Part shown: one piece after another, positions 59,401-64,000 of the stretch
Position numbering within the stretch: position 1 is the stretch's first letter
Layout of the letters: each line of letters begins with the position of its first letter
Source: Liquidambar formosana
Lineage: Eukaryota > Streptophyta > Magnoliopsida > Saxifragales > Altingiaceae
Direction of reading: 5' to 3'
Assembly (NCBI GenBank): GCA_039720395.1
Contig: JBBPBK010000083.1
Location: forward strand, 62,001-126,000
DNA: 64,000 nt
Translations under genes and position numbers: made by a program
Notes under the pieces: generated by a model
Told to the model about the DNA's origin: nothing
Seen by the model: the letters and a program-made list of their open reading frames with translations, nothing else
Database searches by the model: none

Positions 59401-62280
59401 ACTCTTACCAAGGATAGAAAGGTATCTAAAATAATATGCTATAACTATAAAAGGTTGAAACACTTTACTCATGAATGCACTAAGCCAAAGTAGGTATCTT
59501 TTTCACCGAACTCTCTCTGAATTCGTGCATGTGATCATAATTTAATTAGTTGCCTATCCTGTTCTTATGTGGATTGAGATGCGGGTGCAGCTAAATATGT
59601 ATTTTGAGATAGAGTAAGGCTAGTAGATTATTGCAATTTTGAGTTGACGTCCATAGAGTGTATGGGTAATAGCACTAATGTAGAAGTTTTTGAAGTTGGT
59701 TTGTCTTAACTTCAATTGCGATAGAGTGCATCTTATTTCTACACAATTAGTTTTATGTGCTTGATAATCAGTATATCTACTACCAGTTTAAGTATTCTTA
59801 AATTTTGGATGTTCTTGTGTTTTGGAGGTAGATGATTGGATATTTTGTGATGGTATTGTTTTTTTTTTGGACATGTTTCACATTAGAGTTAAACAATATA
59901 ATTCTTTCCCTTATCTTATATTGCTAATGTCAATAAGAATATTGGTTCTATTTGGCAAGCTAGATGTGGACATAAAAGGATAACCTTATTAGCTCAAAAA
60001 AGCCTTTTGGGACCCATTCTCTAAGATTGACCTACCTATGGTTGTGTCTTTTTTAGCTAGTACAGCATTTAGGAAGCCTTTTAGTAAGGCTATTTGAACT
60101 ACTTGATCACTAGAGTTAGTCTACTTAAACATTTACGACCCTATGTATGTTAAGGCATGTTCTGGTACTTCTGACTTCCTTACTTTGATCGATAACTACG
60201 CGTGATATGGTTGTGTCCATCTAATCGCTCATTGCTATAAACCTTTGGATTCTATCAAATGCTTTGTAGTAGAGGTTGAGAATTAGAGAGATAGAAGTTT
60301 GAGAACTCTTAGGACTAACTAAAGACGCGAGTACTTATCTGATCAGTTCAGGGAACTGTGTGAGGAAATGGGAATGCATAGAAAACTCTCTATTTCTGGC
60401 ACTCCACAGCATGAAGGTTTAGCATAGAGTAGTTATAAGACTTTTCTAGTTGTAGCTAAACTGATAATGGAGCAAGTTAACCTCTTAGTATCCTTTTGAG
60501 GGATACTCTTTTTGACTGCTGCCTATATCCTTGTCAGAATGCAATCTTAGTTAGTTTCTTTAACCCTTTATGAGTGATGGTATGCGAAAGCCTGATTTTT
60601 GGGGCATTTTTGCCCTTTGGGGTCAGAAATATTGTTCACATCGTTCCCATGACTATAAGGAGTTTAACCTTAGAGCTATAAAAACATTTTTATAAAATAT
60701 TTTGAATGCTCAAATGGTTATTTGATGTATGATGAACATCCCGATGGAGGAATGACTCAAATAGAGTCATGTAATGTTGATTTCATTAGAAAATGATTTC
60801 CCTAGCATAGGTGGCACTAGTTAGAGGAATGTGAAGATGTCTTACCATCTTCAAGCGAGGTGGGGAATTAGTTCCTCGTCCTACAATCACTGAAGATAGT
60901 GGGAGTGGTCTTTAACCCAGTGGAAGTGTCTCGTAGGGTATTTTACATGAAAGTGTCTTGTAGGACCATTAAAATTTTTAAATGCACAAAAGCAAACGTG
61001 GCCCCATTATCATTTTGAGATTGAAGGGGATACCTTCCTATGTGCTTCTGGAAAAGATGATGAGTTGGCTTCCCATAAAGAAGCGCTTTCTTCTTATGCT
61101 AAAGATGAGTGGATGATTGTTATGTCGGGTGAGTTAAGCTCGATGGATGGGAATAGAGTTTAGGAATTTGTTGATCTTCTACAATAGTAGATAATTCAAC
61201 TAACAAGTCTTAGGCGCGTCGTATAGCAAAAAGTTAATACCTAATGTGTGGGTATAGACTATATAGAGACATTCTCCTAAATTGTGAGGTTTGCATCTAT
61301 TCGCCTAATCCTAGTTGTCACATAATTGCATTTTGGAATTTTCTAGATGGATATTAAAATGACATTTCTCAACAAAGAACTAGACGTTTTGATTCTATAT
61401 AGATCAACCAATGGGTTTTGATCCATATTGATAAACTAGTAGGTTTTTGAGGTCAAGGGATAAGAGCGCAACGTGTGCTTCATCACTGTTCCATCTATGA
61501 CCCTAAATAATCGTCTAGGAAATAGCATTTGAGGTTTCATGATTCTATTACCACTATGAGTTTTGTGATGATTGAACAAATTGCATGTATCTTGAGTGGT
61601 TTAAGGGAAATATCCTTATTTTGCTTTGTATGTTGTTGACATCCTTATAGCTGGGAATGATATAGAAACTATTATCGCTACTAAGAAGTGGTCATCCTCT
61701 ATTCTGAGATAAAGGATATGGGCAAAGCAAATTATATGCTTGGAGTTAAGATTGTTAGAGATTTTTCTAAGATGTTTCTCGGTTTGTTTTTAGAGACTTA
61801 CATTAAGAAGATTCTTGAACGTTTTCGCATGTATAACTCTAAACTCATTGACACTCCAATAGTAAAAGGCTGCACCTTAACCCTATACTAGCTTCCTAAA
61901 ATTGATAAGGAAAAGAATCACATGTTCACATCGCCATATGTAGCTACAATAGTAAGTTTGTAATATGAGATGCTATGTATGAGTCCAAACATGAATGTAT
62001 TTGGTATTGTTAGTCATAATTAAAGTCCTATGTGAGACCGTTGACCTTGTTCTATGTCATCATAGTGGAGACTTAGGGCTAAAAGGTTACAACAAAGGAT
62101 ATTTAGCTATTTATTGAGATGTGCATGAGTCCACCTTAGGTTATATGTTTATCTTTGGAGGTGAAGGTGCTTCTTTTTATGCTAAAAAGCAGACTTGCAT
62201 TACCTTGTTCTCGATAGAGTCAAAGAATATAGCTTGCTCAACAGTTGTTCAAGATGTTGTTTGGTTAAGGTGATATTTGT
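59401..62280 (+). pseudogene. Decayed gag-pol of the old Copia element
   Basis: In order: a gag zinc knuckle (CYNYKRLKHFTHEC near 59430, the second Cys changed to Tyr), the integrase core (REYLSDQFRELCEEMGMHRK near 60330, then SGTPQHEGLA), reverse-transcriptase end (SEIKDMGKANYMLGVKIVRD at 61700 onward, in an open stretch 61688-61891), and RNase H (YAKKQTCITL and IACSTVVQDVVWL near 62180-62260). Many stops and frame changes interrupt it; no product can be made. Confidence 0.8.
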
Positions 62281-63650
62281 AATGTTTAGGTTTTACAGTT
62301 TATGAAGAGTTTGTAATTTTGATTGTGTATCAATCCTAAAGTGTGTGAATGATCCCTCACATTATGGTAGAACCAAACACAGAAATATTTGATTGTACTT
62401 TGTTTGAGATATGGTTGCGCAAAGGAAAGTAGTCTTGAGGCATTTTTCCACTAGCATCATAATGGTTGATTTTATAATTAAGCCAATTGCTAGAGATCGA
62501 TCTTTTCCTCTTTCCAAATTTTTTTTTTTTCTTTTCATGTGAGAAGATTTAAACTTTATAGGATTTGATATGCTCAAACATTTAATTTGTAATTGACATT
62601 ATTATTTGGGATTGATATTCATTCCTTTTGTGTTTTATGGGATGTTGACGTCATTTTTGTAAACTTCTTTGTAATATGTCACCGGGCTCGAATCGACCCA
62701 CTCACATGGGTGATTCACCTTGGCGCTGAGTTAGCGAGCAAGATGAGACATTTATATCTTTAGCGCCCAGATAGCGAGCAAGATATACAATTGCTATATT
62801 ATTTGTTGCCATAGATTGAGGTAAAATGAGATATCTATTAGATCAAATATAGGGTTTTTCCACAACTCTATGTAGCCTGTTTATAGCCGAATGTGAGATT
62901 TCAAGCAAGCGCTGAGAGAGTGACTAGGTTGGAAAACTCAGGTCAAGCGCTTTAGTAATGATTGGACTAAGATTTGTACAACGTTTTTTTTCTTCTTCTT
63001 CTAGTGACATGCTCATTTTTATGAGTTAACGCCATAGCATACATTTCAAATTGTATGTGCTCTATATTGATCGATAGTAGAAGTGATAAATGGATCCCTA
63101 CTTCATCATTGTGTGAACCACATGGATCACTTTAATCCGTCTTTGTCCTCTTTTTTACTTGAGATTATGTCATGAAGAGGATACTTGATGACGCTACTTT
63201 AGCGTGTTTTCCAAAGGCCATGAAACAATCCGGTCTTATGGGGGTATATCTAGGAAAGCGGTTGAGTTGAATTGGATTAGTAGGATGGATTAGGGAAGAC
63301 GATTTGATGTTACACCTTGCTTTGTGACTCATTAGATGGCCAGCGTCTATGTCATATTTGTGATGACATGGGACATGGGTACATTACATATATGTGAGAT
63401 GCAACACTGCTTTTATATTTATGAGGAATTAAAGAGTGCTTGATCCGGTGTTTTATGGATTGTCTGGGGGGCATATACGAGATGCCTTCGAGTGATGCGT
63501 TCTTATTAGTGTGGTGATGACTTAACATTTTCGCTCCTATGTAAGTTCTTTTCATGAGGTCGCACGCTACATTTCCTGTATGAGGAGATGAGTATTAGGA
63601 GATTGAGAGAGATTTTGAAGTTAACTCACCCTACATGGGCGAGTAGGAGA
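62281..63650 (+). other. 3' interior of the old Copia element and polypurine tract
   Basis: About 1.4 kb without a gene. A repeat containing TAGCGAGCAAGAT occurs at about 62729 and 62768. The purine-rich GAGTAGGAGA (63641-63650) directly before the LTR is the polypurine tract. Confidence 0.55.
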
Positions 63651-64000
63651 TGTTAATATTTGGATCGAGTACGTGACCCATACTCGTGGTCCTCCTACGT
63701 ATGGGTAGTGGATCTTATGAGTGTTTCCTATTTGAGTGAGTTTCCTATTGTGTGTGGAACCCTAGTCCTATTAGGTTTAGGACTTATAGGAAACTATTTA
63801 GGGTGGCTTTCTCTATAGATTAGGGTTGGCATCGCTATGCTCCCTCTATCATTCTGTATAGCCACTCTTCCCTCTCTCTCTCTCTAGTATTCTCTCTAAG
63901 GCATCACCATGGCCTTATGGATTTGGAAGCGTGGAACAAAAGGAGGACTCTAGTAGCGATCTCTATGCCTTACATAGCAATAGTAGAGCGTACATGAAGA
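63651..64000 (+). repeat. 3' LTR of the old Copia element (cut by the window end)
   Basis: It starts TGTTAATATTTGG and follows 44101 onward to the window edge, 350 of an expected 551 bp. Confidence 0.8.

Larger units (their letters stand above)
44101..64000 (+). mobile_element. Old Copia element with two nested insertions, right end beyond the window
   Basis: The 5' LTR is 44101-44630 plus 54321-54341 (551 bp once the 9.7-kb Copia copy 2 is removed). The primer-binding site is at 54343, interior to 63650, and the 3' LTR starts at 63651. The two LTR starts share TGTTAATATT and then differ at many positions, so the element is old. A Tat solo LTR (56312-59400) splits the gag region. Decayed gag zinc knuckle, integrase, reverse transcriptase and RNase H follow in order. 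Confidence 0.8.

Noticed and set aside
61688..61891. Possible small gene of 67 codons
   Set aside because: It is a surviving piece of Copia reverse transcriptase in a decayed pol.

Overview
This is nuclear DNA from a seed plant, most likely a woody eudicot. The evidence is Ty1/Copia and Ty3/Gypsy LTR retrotransposons, L1-type LINEs with a plant RNase H domain, Stowaway-, Harbinger- and hAT-type elements, plant mobile domain (PMD) genes and TTTAGGG-like motifs. I see no intact cellular gene, tRNA or rRNA. Nearly all of the 64 kb is transposable elements nested in one another, so the layout is a history of insertions. The species cannot be named from the sequence.

Region 1 (1-7595) is the 3' part of a Tat-type Gypsy element on the + strand, ending in a 1.44-kb LTR. 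Two intron-containing PMD-type genes run antisense to it: one partial and still open (1-872), one broken (1377-4088). A 52-bp minisatellite with higher-order structure (4421-5900) separates them from the LTR. Eight clusters of a 16-bp palindrome, each on an exact 21-bp period, lie only in introns, promoter regions and the LTR.

Region 2 (7596-25939) is a minus-strand Ogre/Tat-like element, present as its leader, primer-binding site and one LTR of about 5.7 kb. A 9,691-bp Copia element (11636-21326) and a Copia solo LTR (23383-25072) have inserted into that LTR; each has a perfect 5-bp target duplication. The solo LTR sits inside a 162-bp tandem array.

Region 3 (25940-44100) holds a truncated Copia LTR, a Harbinger-like MITE, a full-length L1 LINE (29202-35182), an ORF1-only LINE (35533-38177), a probable MITE, a Stowaway MITE, an old minus-strand Copia pol remnant with a LINE fragment inside it, and a hAT-type element.

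Region 4 (44101-64000) is an old Copia element whose 5' LTR was split by a second copy of the 9.7-kb Copia family (44631-54315, opposite orientation to the first) and whose gag region was split by a Tat solo LTR (56312-59400). Its decayed pol and the start of its 3' LTR run to the window end.

The two signals that most deserve follow-up are the 21-bp phased palindrome clusters of the PMD-bearing Gypsy element, and a row of hairpins in both 9.7-kb Copia copies in which the loop is constant while the arms change but stay complementary.
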